Assembly (NCBI RefSeq): GCF_030296755.1
Contig: NZ_AP027741.1
Coordinates: 124,001 to 188,000, forward strand
DNA from: Methylophaga marina
GTDB lineage: Bacteria > Pseudomonadota > Gammaproteobacteria > Nitrosococcales > Methylophagaceae
Direction of reading: 5' to 3'
DNA length: 64,000 bases
Below the pieces are notes generated by a model, which saw nothing but the letters and a program-made list of their open reading frames with translations, ran no database searches and had not been told where the DNA came from. Shown piece by piece: positions 9,109-18,771 of this stretch; within the stretch, counting starts at the first letter, position 1; each line of letters begins with the position of its first letter. Made by a program: the position numbers and the translations under genes.

Positions 9109-9558
9109 CTAACGCCAGCTCACAATATCAGCTGCCGTATCATTGCCACCGCTTGCACCATCACTGCCTAAAGACCATATGTCATACTCAGAATATTGAC
9201 TTTGTGTGCCAGGCATCTGGTAAAAATACGGGTTATCCCACGGATCTCTTGGGACTTCTTTTTTAAGGTAAGGCCCCTGCCACTTACGTTCATTGTTCGG
9301 CGGGGTATTTAATGCCGCTAAGCCTTGCTCTGTGGTTGGATAATGGCCTACATCCAAACGATACTGATCTAAGGCTTTACCCAGTGCTTCAATCTGAGCA
9401 CGAGCTGTTTTGACTTCTGATTTACCAATTTGGGCAAAATATTTCGGCCCGACATAACCGGCTAACAAACCGACAATAACCATCACCACCAATAATTCAA
9501 GCAAGGTGAACCCTGCTTGGTGGTGTTTTTCTTTTAAACGAATAAGCACTTCTGACAT
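9109..9558 (-). CDS. gspG: Major pseudopilin GspG
   Basis: The start at 9558 gives 149 residues. A longer in-frame start at 9621 would run into the terminator of the upstream gene. The leader MSEVLIRLKEKHHQAG is cut before FTLLELLVVMVIVGLLAG, and the mature protein has Glu5. The PTTEQGLAAL motif and PRDPWDNPYFYQMPG are GspG hallmarks, and DIWSLGSDGASGGND at the C-terminus is the calcium-binding loop of GspG. GspG polymerises into the type II pseudopilus. It is the first gene of the operon, with gspF 12 bases behind. The gap to the RTX gene upstream is filled by a terminator and leaves little room for a promoter. Confidence 0.93.
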   Translation of the reverse strand: MSEVLIRLKEKHHQAGFTLLELLVVMVIVGLLAGYVGPKYFAQIGKSEVKTARAQIEALGKALDQYRLDVGHYPTTEQGLAALNTPPNNERKWQGPYLKKEVPRDPWDNPYFYQMPGTQSQYSEYDIWSLGSDGASGGNDTAADIVSWR

Positions 9559-9587
9559 AACATTAATCTCAACGACTGACCGGTAAG

Positions 9588-9617
9588 AAAAAAGGGTGTA
9601 CCCAATGGGCACACCCT
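9588..9617 (-). terminator. Rho-independent terminator after the RTX gene
   Basis: On the minus strand, AGGGTGTGCCC pairs with GGGTACACCCT around a short loop (one G-T pair), followed by a run of T. It sits ten bases past the RTX stop and about 30 bases before the gspG start. It should cut RTX transcripts and let only part of them read into the secretion operon. Confidence 0.8.
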
Positions 9618-9626
9618 CCATTCGTT

Positions 9627-11963
9627 TTATGCAAACACGTCAATGTCAGATGCACTTAATGAAGTGACACCTGTCAGAGTCGCAAATTGCACAGCAGCGC
9701 CAGCGCCACTACCATCAGCGTCATAGCTCAATGCACCGGTTGATGTGTCGAATAACAAGAAGTCATTCGCATCACCAGCAGCTGCACCTACACTACAAAC
9801 AAGATTATCAGCAGTAAAACTACCTGCTGTCAGAGAAGTAAACTGATCAATGTTCAGGGCAATCGTATCCAGCCCACTCACAAAGTCAGTAATGGTATCG
9901 ATACCAGTTAAATCAAATGCAGTGTCTACATACGTTTGCACTTCATCATCATCGCCTGTGACCACTTGCTCATGGACCTGACCAAACACGAACGTATCCG
10001 CGCCGTTACCGCCAGTCAGAGTATCGTTACCGCCGTTACCTACAAACACATCATCCTGCGTGGTACCGATAAAGGTATTGTCATTACCATTACCTTCAAA
10101 ACGCAGACCATTTGCAGTGACACCAGAAGCATCCACAACGACATTATCGATGGTACCGCCATTGTTACCCAGGCTATTGCTTAGGTCATCGACAGTACCA
10201 TTGGCAGCGAAATAGTAGTGGTCATTCAACATTTGCAATGCATCATTTTCCACATTCAGTTGGTCAACCGTACCACCCACCTGAACCACTTCCATGCCTT
10301 GGAAATTAGCGTCGTTTAATACAACAGTACCATTAGTTTTTGTATCTGCACCCACACCGCTGGTAATGCGTAATGTATCGACACCGTCACCACCCACGAT
10401 CAGATCGTGATTAGCACCAGTAGCAATCCATTCCTGAGTACCATCATCAGCCGCAGAGGTTGTACCTGAGGTACCTGAACCAAAGCCACCAATTTCAAAG
10501 ATGTCATCGCCGTCTTCACCGTACAGGCTATCTGCACCGCTTCCGCCAACTAAAACATCATTACCATCACCACCGTAGTAAGTATCATTACCACCGTTCA
10601 TGACACCGTAATCGACACCAGCACTGCCATAAACGGTTTCAGTCGCTCCAGCCGATTCATTGCCGCCATAAACATGAGTAAAGCTACCTTCTTCACCTTC
10701 ACTGGCATCGTAGATCATGTCAACGTTGTGGAATAAATTCGCTACTGCAAATTCCTCAACAGAGAACTCAGCGTAGTCATATTCCTCTTCCTCAGCACCG
10801 ACGATATCTTCATCAGGTTCAAACTCAGCTTCTTCAAACTCCATTTCAACCGTGACTGACTCGCTCGGTCCACCGGCCGTACCATGGATTTGCAGACCAG
10901 GATTTAAGAAGCCAGTGCTTAATGACTCAGCATTGTCTTCTAACTGCTCAGAAGATAAGGTGATATTAACGCCACTATCCAGTTCAAGACGCTCAATTCC
11001 AGAGAATGATAAAGACTCATCAAAGTCACCGCTTTCTGTAAACTGCAAAGTATCAACAGCGTTATAACCTGCAAAGGTAGAGGCAGCGGTATTGATTTCA
11101 GTCGAACCAGGACGAGTAACCAGATTCAAGCGAACATCCGTTTCAGCTTGTTCTGACATTTCCTGATCTTCAATTTCAACAAACTCATTGTTAACAGTGT
11201 CGAAACCGAATAAAGGCCCTTCTTCTTCCTCGCCTTCTTCTTCCTCTTCTTCGCCTTCTTCACCTTCAGCTTCGTTCAAATCAACGTATCTTGCTGCATC
11301 GCCTGAAAGGTCTTGAGCTGAAACACCACCTTGGATGATCGTTTCTTCTTCAAACTCATCACCGACAACAAAGGTATCGTTTCCATCTCCCCCTAGCAAT
11401 ATATCCTGTGATGTTACGTGATAAACATTACCATCGACGCTCTCGTCTCCAGCACTACTTCCCTGACCTTCAATATAATCAGCGCCAGCACCACCTGATA
11501 AGATATCATTTCCGTCACCGGCATAAATGTCATCATCACCAGTGCCACCATCAATGATGTCATCACCATTGCCAGTTGAAATATTATCGCTGCCACTGCC
11601 ACCCGAAATAATATTATTTCCGCCTTCAGCATAGATTAAGTCATTTTCACTACCACCCGATATAATGTCATCACCTGTACCAGTGTAAATAGTGTCATCA
11701 CCACTGCCACCACTAACGATATTATTTCCATTATTGCTGCTGCCATCACTAGAACCTGTAACAAGAATGTCATTACCATCAGCACCAATCAGAACATCAC
11801 TGCCTGTTCCACCGATAATAAAATCATCCCCGGCACCGCCGTAAATGACATCATCACCAGCAGCACCATCTATAGTATTTCCAAGATCATTACCTACAAT
11901 TAAATCATCACCAGAGGTACCTGTATAACTCGTTTCCGTAGAGTTAAAAATTTTAGTAGCCAT
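9627..11963 (-). CDS. Acidic RTX (hemolysin-type calcium-binding repeat) protein, predicted type I secretion substrate
   Basis: The 778-residue protein has no Sec signal and starts almost directly with nonapeptide repeats of the GGxGxDxxx type (for example YGGAGDDFI, SGGSGDDTI), filling about residues 15-165. A Glu-rich insert of about 25 residues lies near 235-260 (EGEEEEEEGEEEE). More RTX repeats occur near 460-500 and 635-665. The C-terminus has DTITDFVSGLDTIALNI and GALSYDADGSGAGAAVQFA, which match the uncleaved C-terminal secretion region of RTX proteins. RTX repeats fold on calcium outside the cell. The exporter gene at the window start lies downstream on the same strand. The function could be adhesin, surface layer or ligand-binding protein; no enzyme domain is visible. 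Confidence 0.88.
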   Translation of the reverse strand: MATKIFNSTETSYTGTSGDDLIVGNDLGNTIDGAAGDDVIYGGAGDDFIIGGTGSDVLIGADGNDILVTGSSDGSSNNGNNIVSGGSGDDTIYTGTGDDIISGGSENDLIYAEGGNNIISGGSGSDNISTGNGDDIIDGGTGDDDIYAGDGNDILSGGAGADYIEGQGSSAGDESVDGNVYHVTSQDILLGGDGNDTFVVGDEFEEETIIQGGVSAQDLSGDAARYVDLNEAEGEEGEEEEEEGEEEEGPLFGFDTVNNEFVEIEDQEMSEQAETDVRLNLVTRPGSTEINTAASTFAGYNAVDTLQFTESGDFDESLSFSGIERLELDSGVNITLSSEQLEDNAESLSTGFLNPGLQIHGTAGGPSESVTVEMEFEEAEFEPDEDIVGAEEEEYDYAEFSVEEFAVANLFHNVDMIYDASEGEEGSFTHVYGGNESAGATETVYGSAGVDYGVMNGGNDTYYGGDGNDVLVGGSGADSLYGEDGDDIFEIGGFGSGTSGTTSAADDGTQEWIATGANHDLIVGGDGVDTLRITSGVGADTKTNGTVVLNDANFQGMEVVQVGGTVDQLNVENDALQMLNDHYYFAANGTVDDLSNSLGNNGGTIDNVVVDASGVTANGLRFEGNGNDNTFIGTTQDDVFVGNGGNDTLTGGNGADTFVFGQVHEQVVTGDDDEVQTYVDTAFDLTGIDTITDFVSGLDTIALNIDQFTSLTAGSFTADNLVCSVGAAAGDANDFLLFDTSTGALSYDADGSGAGAAVQFATLTGVTSLSASDIDVFA

Positions 11964-12044
11964 GTATAATTCCTTATTATTAAAGTCTTTTTTGATGCAG
12001 CAGGCGACAACATTAAGTTGTCACCTGTGCCCTACTTAGCCAGA

Positions 12045-12977
12045 TTAATTTGGCAAAGTACCTTCAACTTCTATTTCAATGAAAGGATTGTCACTTGAAC
12101 CATCCCCATTGAGTTCTTGGAATGTCTGACGTAGACGAATAGCATCTGTTGATGTAGTGAATGAACCACTCGAGCATGAGGTTCTCACATACTGCATACC
12201 TGAGGCTGGATTAGTACTACCATCATCATCTTTGTAATTAGCATCAGTGGTAAAATCTATCCAGTCAGTATCAATATCAGCTTGTTGCTGTGTAGCTGAA
12301 GCAGATCCCGGCCATGAATTGAGACCATTGATTGCAGGGCTAGAGCCTAGACCGGTCAGAGGTTGATCAACATCCCCTGGTCTATGCTGGACTGCAGTAA
12401 ATGTCCTTCCAACACGATAGGTTGGTGATGCATTAGCAGGTACAGTTGAATACGCCACATCAACCGTTTTACCAGACCAGCCTTTTCTTGCCATATCATT
12501 AATTTCAAAATTTTGAGTGCCAGACTCATTCACGTTGTAATCGGCCTCTTTCAGTGTCACTTTCATTGCATAAATACATTCATAGCTGCCACCAACAGCT
12601 CTTCTCCATACATATTCGCGTAACGTGCCGATATCAACATCATTATTGTTGGTATAGCTGTTATTCATAATAATGGATGATGTTCTATTCACCACGGGGA
12701 TTCTGCTAATTCCAGTAAAATTGGAATCGGGCACAGTTGGATCGCTTGCAGGTAGAACCGCACAAGTGTCTGAAATAGAGCTTGGCTGCACTGGTGCATT
12801 CGCCCCTGAGCCCGAACCAAAATCACCAGTGGTATTACACAAAATATACGGGCTTGTCCCACCACTCACACTTACACCTGTAGCAGGTAAATTTTCCCAA
12901 TCAGCCATTGCTTGACCTGAAGCTAAGCAACTTAATGTACTTAACACTACGAGTTTTAATTTGAAGTTTTTCATCAT
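12045..12977 (-). CDS. Secreted protein of unknown function, tandem paralogue A
   Basis: The 310-residue protein has a Sec signal peptide (MMKNFKLKLVVLSTLSCLASGQAMA) cut before DWENLPATG. The mature protein is Ser/Thr/Asn-rich with at least four cysteines, and includes REYVWRRAVGG, ECIYAMKVTL and ARKGWSGKTVDVAYSTVP. The C-terminus reads DAIRLRQTF...IEIEVEGTLPN. It has clear similarity over its full length to the product at 13133-13988, so the pair arose by duplication. I do not recognise a family. It lies between a TonB-dependent receptor and an RTX protein, so a role in binding or presenting the receptor's ligand is possible, but this is inference only. Confidence 0.8.
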   Translation of the reverse strand: MMKNFKLKLVVLSTLSCLASGQAMADWENLPATGVSVSGGTSPYILCNTTGDFGSGSGANAPVQPSSISDTCAVLPASDPTVPDSNFTGISRIPVVNRTSSIIMNNSYTNNNDVDIGTLREYVWRRAVGGSYECIYAMKVTLKEADYNVNESGTQNFEINDMARKGWSGKTVDVAYSTVPANASPTYRVGRTFTAVQHRPGDVDQPLTGLGSSPAINGLNSWPGSASATQQQADIDTDWIDFTTDANYKDDDGSTNPASGMQYVRTSCSSGSFTTSTDAIRLRQTFQELNGDGSSDNPFIEIEVEGTLPN

Positions 12978-13132
12978 TTTTCTCCGTCCGTGTACAATAG
13001 ACGGGCATTTGTGGCTGCCCGAAGCACCTATTCACTTCAATCTTGGTGAGCGTCTTAAACTTCCGTTGATTGAAGATGAATTCCTTATATAGGGCGGTCA
13101 CATTTGCCCTAATCAAATCCGTTATCGTTTGT

Positions 13133-13988
13133 CTAATTTGGTAAAAACCCTTCCACTTCTATTTCAATTGGTGGTTGACCATCTCTCGAAGTTTGGCGTA
13201 ATCGGATAGCATCCGATGCTGTCGTCAAATCATTTGCTGAACACTCTGTTCGCACATATTGCATACCGGAGACCACATCGGCACGCGTTGTAAAAACGAT
13301 CCAATCGCTATTTAGATCCGCTTTTTGAGTAGAAGTGATGGCTGGACTACTGTCTAAGCCAACAGGAGGTTGAGCGATGTAACTTACTCCGGCACTATGC
13401 TGTATAGAAGTAAAAGTTCGACCTATTCGATAGGTTGGGTCCGCAGAGGTCGGAACTGTCGAGTATGCAACATTTACCGTCTTCCCACTCCAGCCTTTTC
13501 TAGCTAAATCATTGATTTCAAAAAATTGTGAGTAGGGTTGATTGAGATCGTAATCATTAAAATTCATAGTTACTTTCATGCCATAGATACATTCATAACC
13601 ATCATTAGTTGGTCTTCGCCATACATACTCTCGCATCACGCCAATATTGATATCAGTGTAATTGGTATAACTATTATTCATATATATAGAACGAGTCTTA
13701 CTGCCAATTGGTATTCTATTCAAGCCAGTAAAATTAGAATCTGGAACTGCTGCATCGGTAGCTGGTAACAGAGCGCATGCTTCAGTAACTGAAGTTGGTT
13801 GCACTGGAGCACCAGACGCAGAACCAGAACCAAAATTACCCGTTGGATTACATAAAATATAAGCACTGGTATCACTGCCAACACTCACCCCCGTTGCTGG
13901 CAAGTTTTCCCAATCGGCCATTGCTTGACCTGAAGCTAAAAAAATCAATGTACTTAACACTACGAGTTTTAATTTAAGATTTTTTCAT
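13133..13988 (-). CDS. Secreted protein of unknown function, tandem paralogue B, with a frameshift in the signal peptide
   Basis: This is the shorter paralogue of the 12045-12977 product; both contain DWENLPATGVSV, NNSYTN, REYVWRR, ARKGWSGKTV and IEVEGFLPN/IEVEGTLPN. A well-placed GGAG precedes an ATG at 13988, but a run of six A right after it puts the rest out of frame. With five A the start would read MKNLKLKLVVLSTLIF, matching the paralogue's MKNFKLKLVVLSTLSC. Without correction, translation would have to begin at an in-frame GTG (13960), which leaves only a truncated signal peptide. The 5' flanks of the two genes are also similar, so the duplication included the leader. Function unknown. 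Confidence 0.72.
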
Positions 13989-14032
13989 CTTTTTTCTCCT
14001 TCCATGTATATGACTTGACTATCTTTTATTTT

Positions 14033-17000
14033 TTAATCAAATAGCCACCTAACACTGACCCAAGCTGCTCTCGGTGCACCAGGCGCCACGAAGTTTGTGC
14101 TGTTCCATTCAAGTGAGTTGTGGTTGTAGCCATCAGGCCCTCTAGCACCATAGGTGCCAGGTGTAAATGGATTGCGTCCCAGCGTGCCAGCTGAAAAGTA
14201 TTCTTTATCAAAGATATTGTTTACGAGTAAATTGACACTGAAGTTTTTGGTGAGCTGATAATTACTTTGGAAATTAAACACCATATACCCCGGCACCTTG
14301 CCTGGATTATTCGTCGCTTTTCTAGCAACGCGTGTTTGCGTTCCGGAAATTTCAGCAGTCTCGTATATCACCTGCCCTGCTCGGTGTTTATTATTTTCAT
14401 TACCTCTGACATAACTTGATGAATGAGCTACAGCCGTGAGGCCAACGGTCCATTTAGGGGTAACTTGGTAGTTGACAGATGCGTTAAGGTTATGAAGTGA
14501 TACGCCCGGCATGCGAGCACCGGCTTCAACATCAATTAAACGGCTATAGTTATAATTACCGGCAAAGTCCTCATAAGAACTGCTATTGTCATTGCCTGCA
14601 ATAGTAAAGTTATCTTCAAATGTGGCATCAGTAAGTGAGTAGTTAACACTAAACGCCCATTTACCTTTTTGACCAGAGAATCCCGCCTCGATACCTTGAC
14701 GACGTGTTGAACCAATATTGTCAAAGAAGTTACGATTATCAGGATAGGAAACCAGATAAAGATCATCTTTAATATTGGTTTGATAGGCGGATAAATTCCA
14801 TTGCAAATAATCATCTATTACCCCTCTAACACCGACTTCAAATGTCTGTGCTTTTATTTGAGGCAAATATGGGTCACCGGAGAGAGTCGAAGGTAGTGAG
14901 CATGTCCTGTTTTCTATAAGACTTCTATAAATTCCTTTCGAACCAACAGGTGTTTTATCCAATGCACACCCTAGCTCAATAACGGAAGGAACGCGCACAC
15001 CTTGTGAGAAATTAGCGTAGAGATTTAAATCATCTCTTGCCTGCCAAGCGACACCAAAAGAGGGGTTTAACGAATAATAGCTAAATGATTCTTTTTCTTC
15101 TTCGTTTAGTAGGCTGCTTGTGTCTGGTGTTTCATAGCCTGTTGGACAATCCTCACCCGGCGCACAGACGTCAAAATAATCTGGAAAGGCTTCTAATTGA
15201 GCAAGGCTGGGAATAAAAGCGATACCATACTCTCTAGACCTCATTCTGTTTTCTCCTTGAGTATCGTTGTAGCGCGCAGAAACATTAAAATGCCACGTTT
15301 CAACGGGACTCCAGGTTTCACTGAAATAAAGACTCTTCGTTAATTGCTCCCCTTCAAAATTATTGTTACTAATTGGTACATCAGCCGCTACATACTGATC
15401 ACGAATTTCATCAGGAGCATAGTAGAACTCCCGGTTTGCAGTTAAAAGGCCTAACTGTTGTGTACTGGTATATTCCGCTGTGGGTCTATCGACTGACGCC
15501 CCAATCATGAATTTGTGTTTATCTGTATTCCAGTTGAGTTGAATGGATACACCATCAGTAACTTGATCAATTGTGTTATCAGTTAATACTGCGGTAGGTG
15601 TTCCATCTACAACACCAGGATTGGTTTGGCTATATGCAGCACCATCAACGGTCTGTACACCACCTTCAGGTCCTGCTACTTCCAATGTATCATTTGAGCC
15701 GGCATCGCCCTTACACGTATCAGCGTTAGTTGGGAGTTTGGGTAGGATCACATGTTTAACACCATCAGTGGTGTAATAATAGAAGCTCCCCTCAGCTCCT
15801 GCTGCAAATGCAAAAGGATCACTATCTTTTAGCGCTGTTAAATCAACTTTAGCGTTGTATATGTAGGAATGTTCATTATTTGAATATGATGTTTCATCCC
15901 CTTCATCAAGTAGCTGTGGCCCTGCTCCAGTATCGTTAGCAGCTTGAAAAATTTCAGTTGCTTGAAAGTTTTTCCAGAAGTTTATTGAGCTCTGCGCCAA
16001 TGCCACCACTTCATCTGGGAGTGCTGTATTGAACTGACTCGCATCAAGCGTCGCAAAAGCATCTTCAATAGTAGGGCTTAACACGAAATCAATATAATCT
16101 GGTGAGCTGAAAGGGTCGCCACCGGGTAAATCTATAACGTAGTAATCTGGTAAGTTATATTCATTTGTCGTTTCATAAAGACAGGTATATTCTTCGCCAG
16201 GGGCAAGGTTTCTTTTTACTGTCTGGTTATCAAAATCTGTGTATACATCTGCACCTTGAGAATCTCTTCTACTTGTTCTACGGTAAACCTGCCCCGTAAT
16301 ACTAAACGTATCGTTTACCTGATAAGCACCAGCTAACTGAAACTGCTGTAATCTATTTTCTGTAGTATCTGGTGCGGTAAAGACTCCTTCCCTGTCTTGT
16401 CGATATTCTTCACTTGGAATAAGCCCATTACCGACCAAATTAGTATCAACAATCAGTGTGCTGAAATGTAAATCAAGTTTGTCACCTCGATAACTAGCTT
16501 TACCGAATAACTGATTCACTTCACTCGGAGAATTATCACGCCAACCATTTTCGTCAAATAAACTGGCCGCGCCGAAAAAGGCGATGGTGCCGTTGTTCCA
16601 GCCATTTTCCATTTGTAATTGTTTACGACCAAATGAGCCAGCAAGCACCTCAGCATCTGCAGCGGTATTGTTAAAGCCATCTTTGGTTTTTAAGGCAAAT
16701 GAACCGCCTAAGGTATTCAAACCAAAGATAGGATTGGACCCAGGAAATAGCTCCACACCAGCTATGGCATTCATGGGGATCATGTCCCAGTTCACCACAT
16801 CGCCAAACGGTTCATTCACCCGAATACCGTCGATAAAGACACTCAAGCCCTGTGGTGTACCTATTTGTGGTCCCGCCGTAAAACCACGATATTGGATATC
16901 CATCTGGAATGGATTACCTTGGTAATCATTAACCGTGACGCCTTGTAGTTTTGTATTAAACAAATCCGTCATGCTTAATGAATGTGCTTCTTTTATCTCT

Positions 17001-17509
17001 TTGGCCGAGATACTTTGCACATTGGCCGGAATTTCTTCTTTGGTAAGGCCTAGACCTGGCAATGGCCCTACTTCATAAAAACGTTGTGCTCTGACTTGGA
17101 CGGTGTCCAGAATTAAGCGGTCATCACCCAAAGCAGGTAACTCTTCTTGACCAGGCACCAGAAAATAGCCGCCATCTGTATCATCAATGGCTTCGAGGCC
17201 ACTGTCGTTTAATAATTTTTGAAAGCCTTCTTCAACGGAATATTCACCATGAAGACCTTTGGTTTCTTTTCCTTCTGCCAAGGCTGGGTCAAAGGTTAAT
17301 CTCACACCATTTTCGGCTGCGTAATTTGAGATGGCTTTGCCCAAAGGGCCAGCAGGAATGTCATAACGTTTCACTTGTTCAGCTGCGTTATCTTCTGCCA
17401 GGGCAAGATGATTGATTGACATGGCACCGACCATGCTCATCGTGGCGATAGATAAACAGCGACAGAGTTTATTCTTAAGGCAAACTCGGCCCTTTGCTTG
17501 CAGTTCCAA
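14033..17509 (-). CDS. TonB-dependent outer-membrane receptor with STN signalling domain
   Basis: The 1158-residue protein has a signal peptide ending near NHLALA, an STN (secretin/TonB short N-terminal) domain at about 45-120 (RYDIPAGPLGKAISNYAAE), a TonB-box-like DTVQVRAQ, a plug domain (about 150-275) with VFIDGIRVNEPFGDVVNWDM and GLNTLGGSFALK, and a large beta-barrel. The barrel ends WVSVRWLFD, with an aromatic in the penultimate region followed by Asp rather than a terminal Phe. STN receptors pass a ligand signal to a FecR-type anti-sigma factor, and fecR/fecI-like genes lie just upstream. The length is well above the usual 700-900 residues, with long loops at about 400-600. The ligand is unknown; no Fur box was seen upstream. 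Confidence 0.92.
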   Translation of the reverse strand: MELQAKGRVCLKNKLCRCLSIATMSMVGAMSINHLALAEDNAAEQVKRYDIPAGPLGKAISNYAAENGVRLTFDPALAEGKETKGLHGEYSVEEGFQKLLNDSGLEAIDDTDGGYFLVPGQEELPALGDDRLILDTVQVRAQRFYEVGPLPGLGLTKEEIPANVQSISAKEIKEAHSLSMTDLFNTKLQGVTVNDYQGNPFQMDIQYRGFTAGPQIGTPQGLSVFIDGIRVNEPFGDVVNWDMIPMNAIAGVELFPGSNPIFGLNTLGGSFALKTKDGFNNTAADAEVLAGSFGRKQLQMENGWNNGTIAFFGAASLFDENGWRDNSPSEVNQLFGKASYRGDKLDLHFSTLIVDTNLVGNGLIPSEEYRQDREGVFTAPDTTENRLQQFQLAGAYQVNDTFSITGQVYRRTSRRDSQGADVYTDFDNQTVKRNLAPGEEYTCLYETTNEYNLPDYYVIDLPGGDPFSSPDYIDFVLSPTIEDAFATLDASQFNTALPDEVVALAQSSINFWKNFQATEIFQAANDTGAGPQLLDEGDETSYSNNEHSYIYNAKVDLTALKDSDPFAFAAGAEGSFYYYTTDGVKHVILPKLPTNADTCKGDAGSNDTLEVAGPEGGVQTVDGAAYSQTNPGVVDGTPTAVLTDNTIDQVTDGVSIQLNWNTDKHKFMIGASVDRPTAEYTSTQQLGLLTANREFYYAPDEIRDQYVAADVPISNNNFEGEQLTKSLYFSETWSPVETWHFNVSARYNDTQGENRMRSREYGIAFIPSLAQLEAFPDYFDVCAPGEDCPTGYETPDTSSLLNEEEKESFSYYSLNPSFGVAWQARDDLNLYANFSQGVRVPSVIELGCALDKTPVGSKGIYRSLIENRTCSLPSTLSGDPYLPQIKAQTFEVGVRGVIDDYLQWNLSAYQTNIKDDLYLVSYPDNRNFFDNIGSTRRQGIEAGFSGQKGKWAFSVNYSLTDATFEDNFTIAGNDNSSSYEDFAGNYNYSRLIDVEAGARMPGVSLHNLNASVNYQVTPKWTVGLTAVAHSSSYVRGNENNKHRAGQVIYETAEISGTQTRVARKATNNPGKVPGYMVFNFQSNYQLTKNFSVNLLVNNIFDKEYFSAGTLGRNPFTPGTYGARGPDGYNHNSLEWNSTNFVAPGAPRAAWVSVRWLFD

Positions 17510-17788
17510 TATTTCTCTCCGACTAATAGTTATTATTTTTTTGTTGTTCTATTAGGTATGCCAATCGAGAATTGGAAAGTGACAATTATTTTTTAGACTT
17601 TTTTTAAAATTTTTTTATAAACGTTGATATATCTGGGTTTTCGAGGAGATATTTTTACGAAGTTTGCTCATTGATAAAGAAACAAGTATCAGTTTCAACA
17701 GTTAGTAGCAGAGATTTAGTAATGCTTTTTAAGGACGATACTTTCTTAGTGTTTTTTATAAACTGTGTGGCTGATCTTGAGTTAACTC

Positions 17789-18760
17789 TTAGGCAGGTTT
17801 TAGCATGGTGACATAACGTGTGTAACTTTCAACACGTACTGGCAGGGTTTTGGTGATACTTCTTAATGCACCATCAATATCTTTTACTGGAAAAGCCCCA
17901 GAGATTTCTAAATCAGCAATCGCGGGATCACAGCGCATCATGCCGGTTCGATAACGTGAGAGTTCTTCAACAAAGGTTTTGAGTGGCATGTTATCGACAA
18001 CTAAGAAACCTTTTGTCCAACCCAGGATGGAGGCATCAAATAACATTTTTTGCTGAAATAAGTCGGCGGTGAATTTCACTGCTTCACCTCTATTCACGAC
18101 AACTTTATCGCCATAACCATTAATGGGGCTCACTTCAACGGCATGTTCGTAGACATTGACACAGCTTCTCTCATGAATGAGGCGAGTACTAAATTTTGTG
18201 CCCAAGGCTTTGATCGTGCCGTGTTCTGTGGTCAGGATAAAGGGGCGATAAGTTGGGTTGGGGTCTTCTGCCGTTTCTACATATACTTCGCCATGTAATA
18301 ACCTAACGTTACGAACTTGTTCATCATAATGAACAGATAGTTTGGTATCTGTGTTGAGGACCAGTTGCGTGCCGTCATCCAGGACGAGCTGTTTAATTTC
18401 CCCCACGGCAGTGGAATAGTCTGCTAATAAAACCTGCCATGGTTTTTGTTGATAGCCATACCAGCCTGCTGTACCGGCAGCGATAAGCAAACTCAGTGTT
18501 TTAATGACCTGGCGACGTTCTTGTGATTGGATATATCGGGTATCAATCGGACGGTTTAATACGGCAATACTGGTTTTTGAATCCAGCCCCATAAAACAGT
18601 TGGTGACGGTTTCAACTTGTTCCCATGCCTGTCTGTTTTCTGGTGAAGCATTTAACCATCTTTGCCATTCTTTACGATCTGTATCTGTCGCCTCACCGGA
18701 TGTCAGTTCAACAAACCAGTTTGTCGCTTCATAGAGCGCGTCTTTCTTAGAATGAGCCAT
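17789..18760 (-). CDS. FecR-family anti-sigma factor / signal transducer
   Basis: The 323-residue protein has an N-terminal DUF4880-like cytosolic domain (WFVELTSGEATDTDRKEWQRW), one membrane helix after a basic stretch (about 89-105, LSLLIAAGTAGWYGY), and a periplasmic FecR domain (about 120-220: QLVLDDGTQLVLNTDTKLSV, LLHGEVYVETAEDP, ALGTKFSTRL). The C-terminal region (MPLKTFVEELSRYR) resembles the STN-like domain that contacts the receptor. FecR proteins hold the ECF sigma factor until the receptor binds ligand. It starts 11 bases after the sigma gene and precedes the receptor by about 280 bases, the usual order. Confidence 0.93.
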   Translation of the reverse strand: MAHSKKDALYEATNWFVELTSGEATDTDRKEWQRWLNASPENRQAWEQVETVTNCFMGLDSKTSIAVLNRPIDTRYIQSQERRQVIKTLSLLIAAGTAGWYGYQQKPWQVLLADYSTAVGEIKQLVLDDGTQLVLNTDTKLSVHYDEQVRNVRLLHGEVYVETAEDPNPTYRPFILTTEHGTIKALGTKFSTRLIHERSCVNVYEHAVEVSPINGYGDKVVVNRGEAVKFTADLFQQKMLFDASILGWTKGFLVVDNMPLKTFVEELSRYRTGMMRCDPAIADLEISGAFPVKDIDGALRSITKTLPVRVESYTRYVTMLKPA

Positions 18761-18771
18761 AAAAGAACATT

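Noticed and set aside
9936-10184. 82-codon ORF opposite the RTX gene
   Set aside because: Repetitive RTX codons make long open antisense frames; no start signal or domain.
9627-11963. Direct repeats in the RTX gene as a possible CRISPR or tandem-repeat array
   Set aside because: The repeats are imperfect, have a nine-codon period and encode GGxGxDxxx nonapeptides, so they are protein repeats.
17510-17788. Possible small gene or Fur box between the receptor and fecR-like gene
   Set aside because: The 279 bases are AT-rich with long T runs; no ORF with a ribosome site and no Fur-like match was seen.
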